Assembly: GCA_048204295.1 (NCBI GenBank)
Contig: DBFBLF010000053.1
Location: 1-15,892, forward strand
Direction of reading: 5' to 3'
Length of the DNA stretch: 15,892 nt
Source of the DNA: Metaruminococcus_A sp900762715
Lineage (GTDB): Bacteria > Bacillota > Clostridia > Oscillospirales > Ruminococcaceae
Under the pieces are notes generated by a model that was not told the DNA's origin, did no database searches, and worked only from the letters and a program-made list of their open reading frames with translations. The position numbers and the translations under genes were made by a program. This document shows, in pieces, positions 8,002-14,665 of this stretch; within the stretch, counting starts at the first letter, position 1, and each line of letters opens with the position of its first letter.

Positions 8002-8616
8002 TTACACCTGCCCCGCCAAGGCCTTGAGGGCCAATTTAATCAATTCTTCCACCGGAAGGGAACCGTCAAAAGCCGTTACAGCGCGCGCCGCCTGCTGCTG
8101 GGGGTAACCCAACACTACAAGGGCACTGATCGCCTCCGACAGGTTCCCCTTACCGGACACAACACCGCCCGCCAAAGACGGGTTGGACGCCGTCACGCCG
8201 CCTTCCAGCTGTTCGTTGGTAATCTTATCCTTGAGTTCCAGCACAATTCGCTGGGCAGTTTTCAGCCCAATCCCCTTAGAGGCGGTAAACGCCTTGCTGT
8301 CCCCAGTCGCCACACAGATGGCAAACTGTTCCGGCGTGATGTTTGAAAGGATGGAAAGGGCCGCTTTAGGGCCAACCCCGGAAACCGAGATCAGCATCTG
8401 AAAGCAGTTGAGTTCGCTCAGGGTTGCAAAGCCAAAAAGCTCCACCGCGTCCTCCCGGACGTAAAGATGGGTATAGAGCATGGTTTCTTTTCCCGTTTCG
8501 GGCTGGCGGCTCATGGTATTTGCCGTGGTGCGCAGGGCATAACCAACCCCACCGCATTCAACGACGACAAGATTCGCTTCCATATGAATTAAGGTACCGC
8601 GTACGCTGTAAAGCAT
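8002..8616 (-). CDS. ruvA: Holliday junction DNA-binding protein RuvA
   Basis: RuvA tetramers bind the four-way junction and hold RuvB on it. The 204 residues show the three expected domains: an N-terminal OB fold (1-64, with VGYALRT), two helix-hairpin-helix motifs (SVSGVGPKAALS at 77-88 and SKGIGLKTAQRI at 113-124), and a C-terminal three-helix RuvB-binding domain (about 159-202, ending ELIKLALKAL) after a flexible Gly/Ser/Asn-rich linker. The ATG overlaps the ruvC stop by one base (TAATG). Nothing is missing. Confidence 0.97.
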   Translation of the reverse strand: MLYSVRGTLIHMEANLVVVECGGVGYALRTTANTMSRQPETGKETMLYTHLYVREDAVELFGFATLSELNCFQMLISVSGVGPKAALSILSNITPEQFAICVATGDSKAFTASKGIGLKTAQRIVLELKDKITNEQLEGGVTASNPSLAGGVVSGKGNLSEAISALVVLGYPQQQAARAVTAFDGSLPVEELIKLALKALAGQV

Positions 8617-9125
8617 TATTTCAACATTCCTTTGATGATTTTTTCATTAATCAGGGACGGCGCCGCATGCGCATGGCAGATGGCTATCGCCAATGCGTCG
8701 GCTGTATCGTCCGGCTTTGGAATTTCCTTTAAGTTGAGCAGCCGCTTTGTCATATCCATGACCTGCGACTTAATTGCCCGGCCATAGCCGACAACCGATT
8801 GTTTAACCTGCAGGGGGGTGTACTCGTAAACAGGTACGCCCATTTTAGTTGCTGCAAGGACAATGGCTCCCCTTGCCTGCGCAACGTCGATCACCGTCTT
8901 TTGGTTTGAGTTAAAGAACAGCTTTTCAACCGACATAGCGTCCGGCCGATGAATGGTGAGAATTTGTGTCAAATCCTCATATATTGTAAGGAGACGTTGT
9001 TCAAAAGGGGTGCCAGCCGGCGTGGTGATTGCGCCGTAATCGAGGGTGGTAAAACGGCTGGAACGGTATTCAATCACCCCATAGCCAACAATGGCATATC
9101 CGGGATCGATTCCTATAATCTTCAT
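8616..9125 (-). CDS. ruvC: Crossover junction endodeoxyribonuclease RuvC
   Basis: RuvC resolves Holliday junctions by paired nicks. The 169-residue protein has the RNase H-like catalytic set: Asp7 in IIGIDPG, Glu67 in SVEKLFF, and Asp140/Asp143 in KPDDTADALAIAICHA. I start it at the ATG at 9123-9125, which has a GGTGGGAAG five bases upstream and gives the canonical MKIIGIDPG opening. The open frame extends a further 32 codons upstream without homology to RuvC. It is the first gene of the ruvC-ruvA-ruvB-glmM run and follows the main promoter. Confidence 0.97.
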   Translation of the reverse strand: MKIIGIDPGYAIVGYGVIEYRSSRFTTLDYGAITTPAGTPFEQRLLTIYEDLTQILTIHRPDAMSVEKLFFNSNQKTVIDVAQARGAIVLAATKMGVPVYEYTPLQVKQSVVGYGRAIKSQVMDMTKRLLNLKEIPKPDDTADALAIAICHAHAAPSLINEKIIKGMLK

Positions 9126-9224
9126 GGCATACTTCCCACCTATATAACTGATTTTATTCCGGCGGCAGCAGCGCCATGACTCAATAAAGAGTAAAATTAC
9201 CCGTATATGAGTAATATCCAATAT

Positions 9225-9253
9225 ATTATAGCATAAGGGCAGGCATTACGCAA
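9225..9253 (-). promoter_or_regulatory. Promoter of the ruvC-to-truA gene run
   Basis: A vegetative promoter reading TTGCGT (9248-9253), a 17-base spacer, then a perfect TATAAT (9225-9230) with an extended -10 TGC just before it. It would give a leader of roughly 90 bases before the ruvC start. It is the only strong promoter I see for the whole run down to the left edge. No Firmicutes LexA box (GAAC-N4-GTTC) is present. Confidence 0.75.
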
Positions 9254-9262
9254 ATAAAAGCA

Positions 9263-9277
9263 GAACTTTGCCAGTTC
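9263..9277. promoter_or_regulatory. Short inverted repeat next to the ruvC promoter
   Basis: GAACT, five bases, AGTTC: a perfect 5-bp-arm inverted repeat ending 9 bases upstream of the -35 element. It resembles a spread-out SOS-type half-site pair, but the spacing is wrong for LexA/DinR. It could be an operator or activator site, or chance. Confidence 0.3.
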
Positions 9278-9311
9278 ATTTCAAACCGTATTTTCATTAT
9301 ATATAAACCAC

Positions 9312-9349
9312 AAAAAACAAAAATACAGACGGAAAATTTTCCGTCTGTA
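9312..9349 (-). terminator. Intrinsic terminator after the fucosidase gene
   Basis: A perfect 26-base palindrome at 9324-9349, with arms TACAGACGGAAAA and its complement, followed on the minus strand by a T-rich run (TTTTTGTTTTTTG). The fucosidase stop codon is 14 bases before it. On the plus strand no T-run follows, so it acts on minus-strand transcripts. Confidence 0.88.
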
Positions 9350-9363
9350 CAAAGATGCTTATA

Positions 9364-10839
9364 CTATTCAAGCTCAATTTTATAACATACCGGAAACTCG
9401 GACCCGCTCTTTTTATCCAGAGTAATATGAAGCCCTTTCCCGTCCATCATAAAATCTTTAACAATACCGTCTCCAAGCACTGTCACGTTTCTTACACCAC
9501 ACCCGCACCTATCGCTGTGAAAGGACTCTATAGTTGCCGTCTCACCCGTTGGAGCTTTCATCTGAAAAGCGTAGACCGCGCCTTTTTTATAGGTAAAGCG
9601 GAAATCCTTTTCATCATAGGCTATTTTCCCCTCGCTGAACATTCCGCTATCGGCTTTATGCAAGCCTTCGCGGTATATCCGCCACGGAGATGTTTCATAA
9701 ATCCCCTCTCCGTTCGCAGCAAGCCAGGCGCCTGTTTTAAGAAGGACGTTGGTTTCCTCATCGGTAATTGTACCGTCCGGTTTCGGGCCTACGTTTAAAA
9801 GAAGCATCCCGTTTTTGCTTACAACGTCAATCAGCGTCGTAATAATGTCATAAGCGGTTTTAAAGTCGTTATTTTCTATGTAGCCCCACGAAGTATTTCC
9901 AATTGCAGTGTCAGTCTGCCAGGGTACGGGTGATATTCCATCAAGCGCCCCCCGTTCAACATCATAAGTTGCCGTTTCCGGCGGATAGGCGTTGTGTTTA
10001 TAATCAATCGTTACTTCTTCGTCCCACTCGACAGCACGGTTGTAATAATACGCCGCCAATTTTTTTAAATAGGGTTTAAACGCAAGATTTTGAATCCACC
10101 AGTCGAAATAAACAATTTTCGGACGGTATTTGTCGATCAGCTCACAGGTCCTGCACAGCCAGTCTTTCAAATAGGCTTCATCCGGCCCAATCGTATCAAT
10201 GCTTTCGGTAGTCAGATGTACCGCGTTTCCATCCAGCTTTTCATCATAAAAAGCTGGGCCATAAAAATCTTGATAATCCCGGTCGTTGACATCGCTGTCA
10301 AAAGTCCGGCCGCCGTTCATAAAAAAGTAGTGCTCCGCACGATGGGTTGAAGCGCAGAAAACAAGCCCTTTCTTTTCACACTCTGCCTTCAAGGCGCCGA
10401 CAACATCTTGTTTCGGCCCCATGTTCTTAGCATTCCAGCGGTTAAATTCGGTGTCATACATGGCAAAGCCATCATGATGCTCCGCAACCGGCATAACGAA
10501 TTTTGCCCCGGATTTTTCAAACAAATCAACCCATGCAGCACTGTCGAACCGTTCGCCTTTAAACATTGGAATAAAATCCTTATAGCCAAATTCCTTATGA
10601 TTCCCGTAAGTTTCAATGTGATGCCGATATTCTTTACTTCCCCTGACATACATATTCCGTGAATACCATTCATTGCCGTAAGCGGGCACGGAATAAATTC
10701 CCCAATGGATAAAAATTCCGAATTTCCCACCATAGTACCAGTCAGGCGTTTTCCGCCCGGAAAGCGACGCCCACGTATCACTGTAAGGTCCGTTTTGAAT
10801 GACTTCATCGATCATTTTAAGGTATTCGTTTTGGGTCAT
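9364..10839 (-). CDS. Alpha-L-fucosidase, glycoside hydrolase family 29
   Basis: A 491-residue retaining glycosidase expected to release L-fucose from oligosaccharides. The GH29 barrel motifs are clear: KFGIFIHWG (39-47) near the start, the fucose-binding AEHHDGFAMYD (119-129), and YFDWW (244-248), whose Asp246 fits the catalytic nucleophile. LLLNVGPKPDGTI is the usual closing barrel motif, and a beta-sandwich domain of about 90 residues follows. There is no signal peptide or membrane segment, so it should act in the cytoplasm on imported fucosides; no transporter or fucose-catabolism gene is nearby. The ATG has an AGGTGATGAG binding site. It is a single gene with its own promoter and terminator, set between two housekeeping loci. 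The exact linkage preference cannot be read from the sequence. Confidence 0.92.
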   Translation of the reverse strand: MTQNEYLKMIDEVIQNGPYSDTWASLSGRKTPDWYYGGKFGIFIHWGIYSVPAYGNEWYSRNMYVRGSKEYRHHIETYGNHKEFGYKDFIPMFKGERFDSAAWVDLFEKSGAKFVMPVAEHHDGFAMYDTEFNRWNAKNMGPKQDVVGALKAECEKKGLVFCASTHRAEHYFFMNGGRTFDSDVNDRDYQDFYGPAFYDEKLDGNAVHLTTESIDTIGPDEAYLKDWLCRTCELIDKYRPKIVYFDWWIQNLAFKPYLKKLAAYYYNRAVEWDEEVTIDYKHNAYPPETATYDVERGALDGISPVPWQTDTAIGNTSWGYIENNDFKTAYDIITTLIDVVSKNGMLLLNVGPKPDGTITDEETNVLLKTGAWLAANGEGIYETSPWRIYREGLHKADSGMFSEGKIAYDEKDFRFTYKKGAVYAFQMKAPTGETATIESFHSDRCGCGVRNVTVLGDGIVKDFMMDGKGLHITLDKKSGSEFPVCYKIELE

Positions 10840-10860
10840 CTCATCACCTGCTATCTTAAA

Positions 10861-10905
10861 GTTATATCATGTACCTTACATTATAAAAGAAACCGGTGAT
10901 ATAAC
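10861..10905. promoter_or_regulatory. Operator-like inverted repeat around the fucosidase promoter
   Basis: Perfect 9-bp inverted arms, GTTATATCA at 10861-10869 and TGATATAAC at 10897-10905, separated by 27 bases. One arm overlaps the -35 element and the other lies just past the likely transcription start, so a protein bound to both would cover the promoter. The regulator is not identifiable here. Confidence 0.5.
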
Positions 10906-10907
10906 AA
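10880..10907 (-). promoter_or_regulatory. Promoter of the fucosidase gene
   Basis: TTGTTA (10902-10907), a 16-base spacer and a perfect TATAAT (10880-10885). The expected transcript starts about 35 bases before the ATG. Upstream, at 10943-10956 on the plus strand, TGTAAACGCATTTT matches a catabolite-response (cre) or LacI-family half-site on one side, with two mismatches overall. Confidence 0.65.
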
Positions 10908-10954
10908 TAGTAAAACTTGACATTTTTATGGACCTAACGTCGTGTAAACGCATT

Positions 10955-10990
10955 TTGATAAATAAAAAGGCCGGGAAAAACCGGCCTTTT
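10955..10990 (-). terminator. Intrinsic terminator after pnp
   Basis: A 10-bp stem AAAAGGCCGG / CCGGCCTTTT (10965-10974 with 10981-10990) around a 6-base loop. The pnp stop is about 9 bases upstream. On the minus strand the stem runs into TTTTTATTTATC. The stem end also gives TTTT on the plus strand, so weak bidirectional action is possible. Confidence 0.9.
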
Positions 10991-10999
10991 AAACCATAT

Positions 11000-13108
11000 T
11001 TACCGTTTTGCCGCAAGGTCGGCAAGCGCGTCTTTGCGGGAGAGGTTAATTCTGCCCTGATTATCGATTTCGGTTACTTTAACCACAATATCGTCGCCCA
11101 CGCTGACAACGTCCTCCACCTTCTCAACGCGATGATTTTCCAGTTTGGAAATATGAACCAATCCCTCTTTACCCGGAGCAATTTCAACAAAGGCGCCAAA
11201 ACTCATCAGGCGGGTAACGCGCCCCTTGTAAATTGCACCGATTTCCGGATCGTTGACAATGGTATTGATAATCGAAAGAGCCCGGTTGCAGTTATCAAGG
11301 TCAATGCCGGAAATAAAGACGTTTCCATCCTCTTCCACATCAATCTTGACGTCGCAGTCGGCACAAATCTTCTGGATGACTTTGCCGCCCTTGCCAATGA
11401 CTTCACTGATCTTATCCACATCAATTTTGGTGGTAACCATCTTCGGCGCGTATTTACCAACAGTCGGCCGGGGTTCGGCAATCTGCGGCAGCATAATTTC
11501 ATCGAGGATATAGTCGCGCGCCTTTTTGGTTTTTTCAAACGCTTCTGCAATAATTTCGGGAGTTAACCCATCATTTTTGATATCGACCTGAATCGCAGTG
11601 ATGCCCTTATGGGTACCGCCCACCTTAAAGTCCATATCGCCAAAGAAATCTTCAAGGCCCTGGATGTCCACCATGGTCATCCAACGGTCGCCTTCTTCAA
11701 TCAACCCGCAGGAAATACCGGCAACCGGAGCCTTAATCGGCACACCAGCGTCCATCAGGGAAAGGGTTGAACCGCAGATTGCGCCCTGTGAGGTGGAACC
11801 GTTGGAGGAGAGAACCTCGGAAACGACACGGATGGCGTACGGGAACTCCTCGACCGGGGGAATAACCGGCAGGAGCGCGCGCTCCGCCAGAGCGCCGTGG
11901 CCAATTTCTCGCCGTCCAGGGCCGCGGCTCGGGCGGGTTTCGCCAACCGAGTAGGACGGGAAATTGTACTGGTGCATATAGCGTTTTTCTTCGTCTTCGT
12001 CAATGCCGTCGAGCATCTGTGCATCACGGACCGGGCCAAGGGTCGTAATGGAAAGAACCTGGGTCTGGCCGCGGGTGAACAAACCGGAACCGTGAACGCG
12101 GGGGAGCAGCGCAACCTCAGCGTCAAGCGGGCGGATTTCATCCAGCTTTCTGCCGTCTACGCGCTTACCGTCGTCGAGCAGCCAGCGGCGGACAACATAT
12201 TTCTGGAGCTTGTAAATACACTCATCAATAATACCGGTTTTACCCTCTTCGCACTTTTCATCAAAAACGGCATGAATTTCATCAACAACCGGCTGGAGAC
12301 GGGCTTCACGAACGTTTTTATCGTTGGTGTCAAGAGCATAACGAACCTTTTCAATTGCAAATTCCTTAACGGCCTCGAAAAGCTCCGGGTCAAGCTCCTG
12401 AGATTCAAAAGTAAACTTTTCCTTACCAATTTCTTTCTGAATTTCACTGATAAAGGCGACCATTTTTTTGATTTCTTCATGGCCGGCCATGATGCATTTG
12501 AGCATTAGGTCGTTCGGGACTTCATTGGCGCCGGCCTCAATCATGACAACCTTCTTGGCCGTTCCGGCAACCGTCAGGGTCAGGTCGGACTTCGCGCGCT
12601 GTTCCACATTCGGATTGAGGATGATCTCACCGTCAACAAGACCGACATTGACGCCCGCGATCGGGCCGTTCCACGGAATATCAGAGATAGAAAGAGCAAC
12701 GGATGTGCCGATCATGCCGCAGATCTCCGGAGAATTGTCAATGTCGCTCGCCAGAACGGTCATGACAACGGAAACGTCATTACGCATATCTTTGGGGAAA
12801 AGCGGACGAATCGGGCGGTCAACACAGCGGGAAGCGAGGATCGCTTTTTCACTGGGACGGGATTCCCGTTTAATGAATGAGCCCGGAATTTTTCCAACCG
12901 AGTAGAGTTTTTCTTCAAAATCAACCGAAAGCGGGAAGAAATCGATGTCCGGGCGGGGTTTTGCGGAAGCGGTTACGTTGACCATAACCACGGTTTCCCC
13001 ATAACGAATCCAGCAGGAGCCGTTTGCCAGCTCACTGGTCTTGCCGGTTTCCACAATCAATTCGCGGCCGGCGTACATGGTCTTGAATGTTTTAGCTTGT
13101 CTTGCCAT
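11000..13108 (-). CDS. pnp: Polyribonucleotide nucleotidyltransferase (PNPase)
   Basis: PNPase is the phosphorolytic 3'-5' exoribonuclease and polyadenylating enzyme, acting as a trimer in RNA decay. The 702 residues match the family. Domains in order: first RNase PH (about 10-145, FFPLSVDFEEKLYSVGKIPG), helical linker (about 240-310), second RNase PH (about 320-545, with HGSGLFTRGQTQVLS and the catalytic acidic segment FGDMDFKVGGTH holding Asp491/Asp493), KH domain (GKGG loop at 572-575) and S1 domain (about 626-694, YKGRVTRLMSFGAFVE). I start at the ATG at 13106-13108, which has AGGAGG six bases upstream; an alternative start 8 codons earlier lacks such a site. It follows rpsO, as in most bacteria. 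Its leader holds a long hairpin, described separately. Confidence 0.97.
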   Translation of the reverse strand: MARQAKTFKTMYAGRELIVETGKTSELANGSCWIRYGETVVMVNVTASAKPRPDIDFFPLSVDFEEKLYSVGKIPGSFIKRESRPSEKAILASRCVDRPIRPLFPKDMRNDVSVVMTVLASDIDNSPEICGMIGTSVALSISDIPWNGPIAGVNVGLVDGEIILNPNVEQRAKSDLTLTVAGTAKKVVMIEAGANEVPNDLMLKCIMAGHEEIKKMVAFISEIQKEIGKEKFTFESQELDPELFEAVKEFAIEKVRYALDTNDKNVREARLQPVVDEIHAVFDEKCEEGKTGIIDECIYKLQKYVVRRWLLDDGKRVDGRKLDEIRPLDAEVALLPRVHGSGLFTRGQTQVLSITTLGPVRDAQMLDGIDEDEEKRYMHQYNFPSYSVGETRPSRGPGRREIGHGALAERALLPVIPPVEEFPYAIRVVSEVLSSNGSTSQGAICGSTLSLMDAGVPIKAPVAGISCGLIEEGDRWMTMVDIQGLEDFFGDMDFKVGGTHKGITAIQVDIKNDGLTPEIIAEAFEKTKKARDYILDEIMLPQIAEPRPTVGKYAPKMVTTKIDVDKISEVIGKGGKVIQKICADCDVKIDVEEDGNVFISGIDLDNCNRALSIINTIVNDPEIGAIYKGRVTRLMSFGAFVEIAPGKEGLVHISKLENHRVEKVEDVVSVGDDIVVKVTEIDNQGRINLSRKDALADLAAKR

Positions 13109-13144
13109 AAAAATCCTCCTGTGTTTTCGCACATGGAAACGGAT

Positions 13145-13201
13145 TTAGCATTAAAGCAAGCGCCTTTTCCCTTTTTAAACAGGCGTTTGATTTAGTGCTA
13201 A
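13145..13201 (-). promoter_or_regulatory. Long imperfect hairpin in the pnp leader
   Basis: Arms 13145-13155 and 13191-13201 pair over 11 positions (one mismatch on the minus RNA). After one unpaired position on each side, 13157-13165 and 13181-13189 pair over 9 more (one mismatch), leaving a 15-base loop. The hairpin ends about 36 bases before the pnp ATG and has no T-run, so it does not look like a terminator. E. coli pnp is autoregulated through RNase III cleavage of a leader hairpin; that this one works the same way is my inference. Confidence 0.5.
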
Positions 13202-13223
13202 TCTCCACTTGCCATATGCGTTT

Positions 13224-13264
13224 TATAAATACCAAAAGGCAGATGGGTAAAAACCACCTGCCTT
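13224..13264 (-). terminator. Terminator-like hairpin after rpsO
   Basis: An 11-bp stem (13236-13246 with 13254-13264, one G-U pair on the minus RNA) with a 7-base loop, ending in TTTTGGTATTTAT on the minus strand. The T-run is short and interrupted, so it is probably partial. That would let some transcripts continue into pnp, which has no clear promoter of its own. Confidence 0.6.
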
Positions 13265-13274
13265 AAAGCCAATT

Positions 13275-13541
13275 TTACTTACGAATTCCGAGCTTCGCGA
13301 TTGTTGCACGATACCGTTCAACATCCTTTTTCATCAGGTAGTTGAGCAGGTTGCGGCGATGACCAACCATTTTAAGCAGGCCACGACGGGAGTGATGATC
13401 CTGCTTATGAACTTTCAGATGCTCGGTCAGGTCGTTGATTCTCTTGGTGAGGATCGCAATCTGGACTTCCGGAGAACCGGTATCATGGTCATGGAGCTGG
13501 TTATTCGTAATAACCTCGGTTTTTTCTTCTTTTCTTAACAT
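13275..13541 (-). CDS. rpsO: 30S ribosomal protein S15
   Basis: S15 binds 16S rRNA helices 20-22 early in assembly of the small-subunit platform. The 88 residues are full length with the family signatures TGSPEVQIAILT, LTEHLKVHKQDHHSRRGL and VGHRRNLLNYL. The first ATG is used, preceded by GAGGTG with six bases between. Gene order rpsO-pnp is conserved across bacteria. It has a strong promoter and a structured leader of about 105 bases, pointing to autoregulation as in other bacteria. Confidence 0.98.
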   Translation of the reverse strand: MLRKEEKTEVITNNQLHDHDTGSPEVQIAILTKRINDLTEHLKVHKQDHHSRRGLLKMVGHRRNLLNYLMKKDVERYRATIAKLGIRK

Positions 13542-13545
13542 AATT

Positions 13546-13620
13546 ACACCTCTTTAAAATAATTACCAGTGACTGAGCGTTCAGGAAAGGGTGTCTCCCC
13601 ATCTGGGGCGTACTCCTGAA
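13546..13620 (-). promoter_or_regulatory. Candidate S15 autoregulatory leader with Shine-Dalgarno-pairing loop
   Basis: Outer helix TTCAGGA / TCCTGAA (13614-13620 with 13580-13586) encloses a 4-bp helix CCCC-AGAT-GGGG (13597-13608) and a large internal loop. The loop segment ACACCCTTT (13586-13594) is complementary to the ribosome binding region AAAGAGGTGT (13546-13555) over 9 pairs with one bulged A. This would form a pseudoknot that hides the Shine-Dalgarno sequence. S15 leaders of different bacteria differ in shape but commonly work through such structures. Confidence 0.55.
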
Positions 13621-13655
13621 GCAGGGTGCACGGTAGGCCTTTTTCAGACTTAGTT

Positions 13656-13684
13656 ATTATACCAGTTTTTTACTTGTTTGTAAA
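13656..13684 (-). promoter_or_regulatory. Promoter of rpsO (and pnp)
   Basis: TTTACA (13679-13684), a 17-base spacer, an extended -10 TGG and a perfect TATAAT (13656-13661). It sits immediately behind the popT stop codon. The transcript would begin about 105 bases before rpsO. Confidence 0.82.
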
Positions 13685-13687
13685 GGC

Positions 13688-14584
13688 TTATCCTTTGGTT
13701 TTTATAAATTTATTTTTCAGCCATTCGCTGCTGGAAAAATAGGCCAGGGCAAAACCAAACAGAAGAACTAGAACGGCGACAGCTCCCTGCCAGTCAAACG
13801 CAAAGCCGGGATACAGGTCAAAAAGCGAACCAATAAGCAGGCCAAGAATTCCAAAATAGGTTTCCTGCGGGAATTTCTTAATCAGCACATCAATCAGCTT
13901 AGCTCCGACAAGCAGCCCTACAATAATCCCCAGCCCGGCCGGAACGCCGATTGGAAGAACCACTTTTAAAAACGTATCCATGTTAAATGGAAGCAGAGCG
14001 GCTACGGCACCGGTGATGATTGGGTATATCCCGAAGAGCACCATAACAAACGATCCGCTGACACCGGGGATAATCATAGCAATAGAAGCAATGATCCCGC
14101 CAAAGAACAGCAGGGCCATCATTCCGAAGTCAACATTGATTTCTTTTACGTTCACCGCTACTTCCGGCGGGGAGAAAAAAGCGATAAAAATTAACAGCGC
14201 AAGCATCAGCACGAAAGCGATTACCGAAACCGGACGAATGTTCCGAAATTCGATACTTCCGCCCGTTTTCTGAAAGGCGGAACGGCAGACGAGTGGGACG
14301 CTGCCCACAATCAGGCCGATAAAAAAGAAATTGGTAATCATCGGGTAATTGTCCAGCATAAAGGTAATCCCTTTGCTGAAAGCAAGAATCCCGGCCGCCG
14401 CACCGAGCAGGATCGGCAGAAGATAAAGCAGGTTTTTTTTGACCGCCCTGGTAAAATGGCTGATCGCATCCACGATTTTATCGAAAACGTTCAGGATGAC
14501 CATCATTGTTCCGCCGCTGACGCCCGGGATAATGTTCGCCACGCCGATAACGGCGCCGGCAATAAAATTTTTGATAAAATTCAT
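13688..14584 (-). CDS. popT: DUF368 / PopT-family undecaprenyl phosphate translocase
   Basis: A 298-residue polytopic membrane protein. The DUF368 signature occurs twice, once in each half: NIIPGVSGGT (17-26) and IIPGVSGSF (171-179), pointing to an internal inverted duplication with re-entrant loops. About eight hydrophobic segments are visible. DUF368 proteins (PopT) have been shown to return undecaprenyl phosphate, the carrier lipid for peptidoglycan and teichoic acid precursors, to the cytoplasmic leaflet. That function here is taken from the family. The ATG has GGAGGAAG upstream. The gene lies between spoIIID and rpsO with no obvious terminator on either side, so it may share the spoIIID transcript. 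Confidence 0.88.
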   Translation of the reverse strand: MNFIKNFIAGAVIGVANIIPGVSGGTMMVILNVFDKIVDAISHFTRAVKKNLLYLLPILLGAAAGILAFSKGITFMLDNYPMITNFFFIGLIVGSVPLVCRSAFQKTGGSIEFRNIRPVSVIAFVLMLALLIFIAFFSPPEVAVNVKEINVDFGMMALLFFGGIIASIAMIIPGVSGSFVMVLFGIYPIITGAVAALLPFNMDTFLKVVLPIGVPAGLGIIVGLLVGAKLIDVLIKKFPQETYFGILGLLIGSLFDLYPGFAFDWQGAVAVLVLLFGFALAYFSSSEWLKNKFIKTKG

Positions 14585-14596
14585 TTTAACTTCCTC

Positions 14597-14630
14597 CGTA
14601 AACGTTAACAGTTTACCATAAACGTTTCCA
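14597..14630. promoter_or_regulatory. Tandem operator-like boxes upstream of popT
   Basis: Two 14-base boxes, CGTAAACGTTAACA (14597-14610) and CATAAACGTTTCCA (14617-14630), identical at 11 of 14 positions and spaced exactly 20 bases apart (about two helix turns), with a GTTTAC half-site between them. The AACGTT cores resemble cre or LacI/GalR-family sites. They end about 12 bases before the popT ATG, so a bound protein would block transcription passing from spoIIID or starting here. Confidence 0.45.
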
Positions 14631-14665
14631 TTTCACAAGAAAAGAACCCCTGCTTTACACAAATT

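Noticed and set aside
7636..8346. Long plus-strand open frame (236 codons) across ruvB/ruvA
   Set aside because: It lies antisense to two clear core genes, its protein has no recognisable motifs and a biased composition, and it has no ribosome binding site. It is a shadow of the real frames.
9126..9221. N-terminal extension of RuvC by 32 residues
   Set aside because: The extension has no RuvC homology, while the internal ATG has a good binding site and gives the standard MKIIGIDPG start.
9263..9277. LexA/SOS box at ruvC
   Set aside because: The arms look similar, but the GAAC and GTTC halves are 7 bases apart instead of 4, so I do not call it a LexA site.
10799..11566. Plus-strand open frame of 255 codons across the fucosidase start, its promoter and the end of pnp
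   Set aside because: It covers a terminator, a promoter and two real genes on the other strand. No family resemblance.
11897..12508. Plus-strand open frame of 203 codons inside pnp
   Set aside because: Antisense to the intact and fully conserved PNPase frame, with a low-complexity product. No promoter or binding site precedes it.
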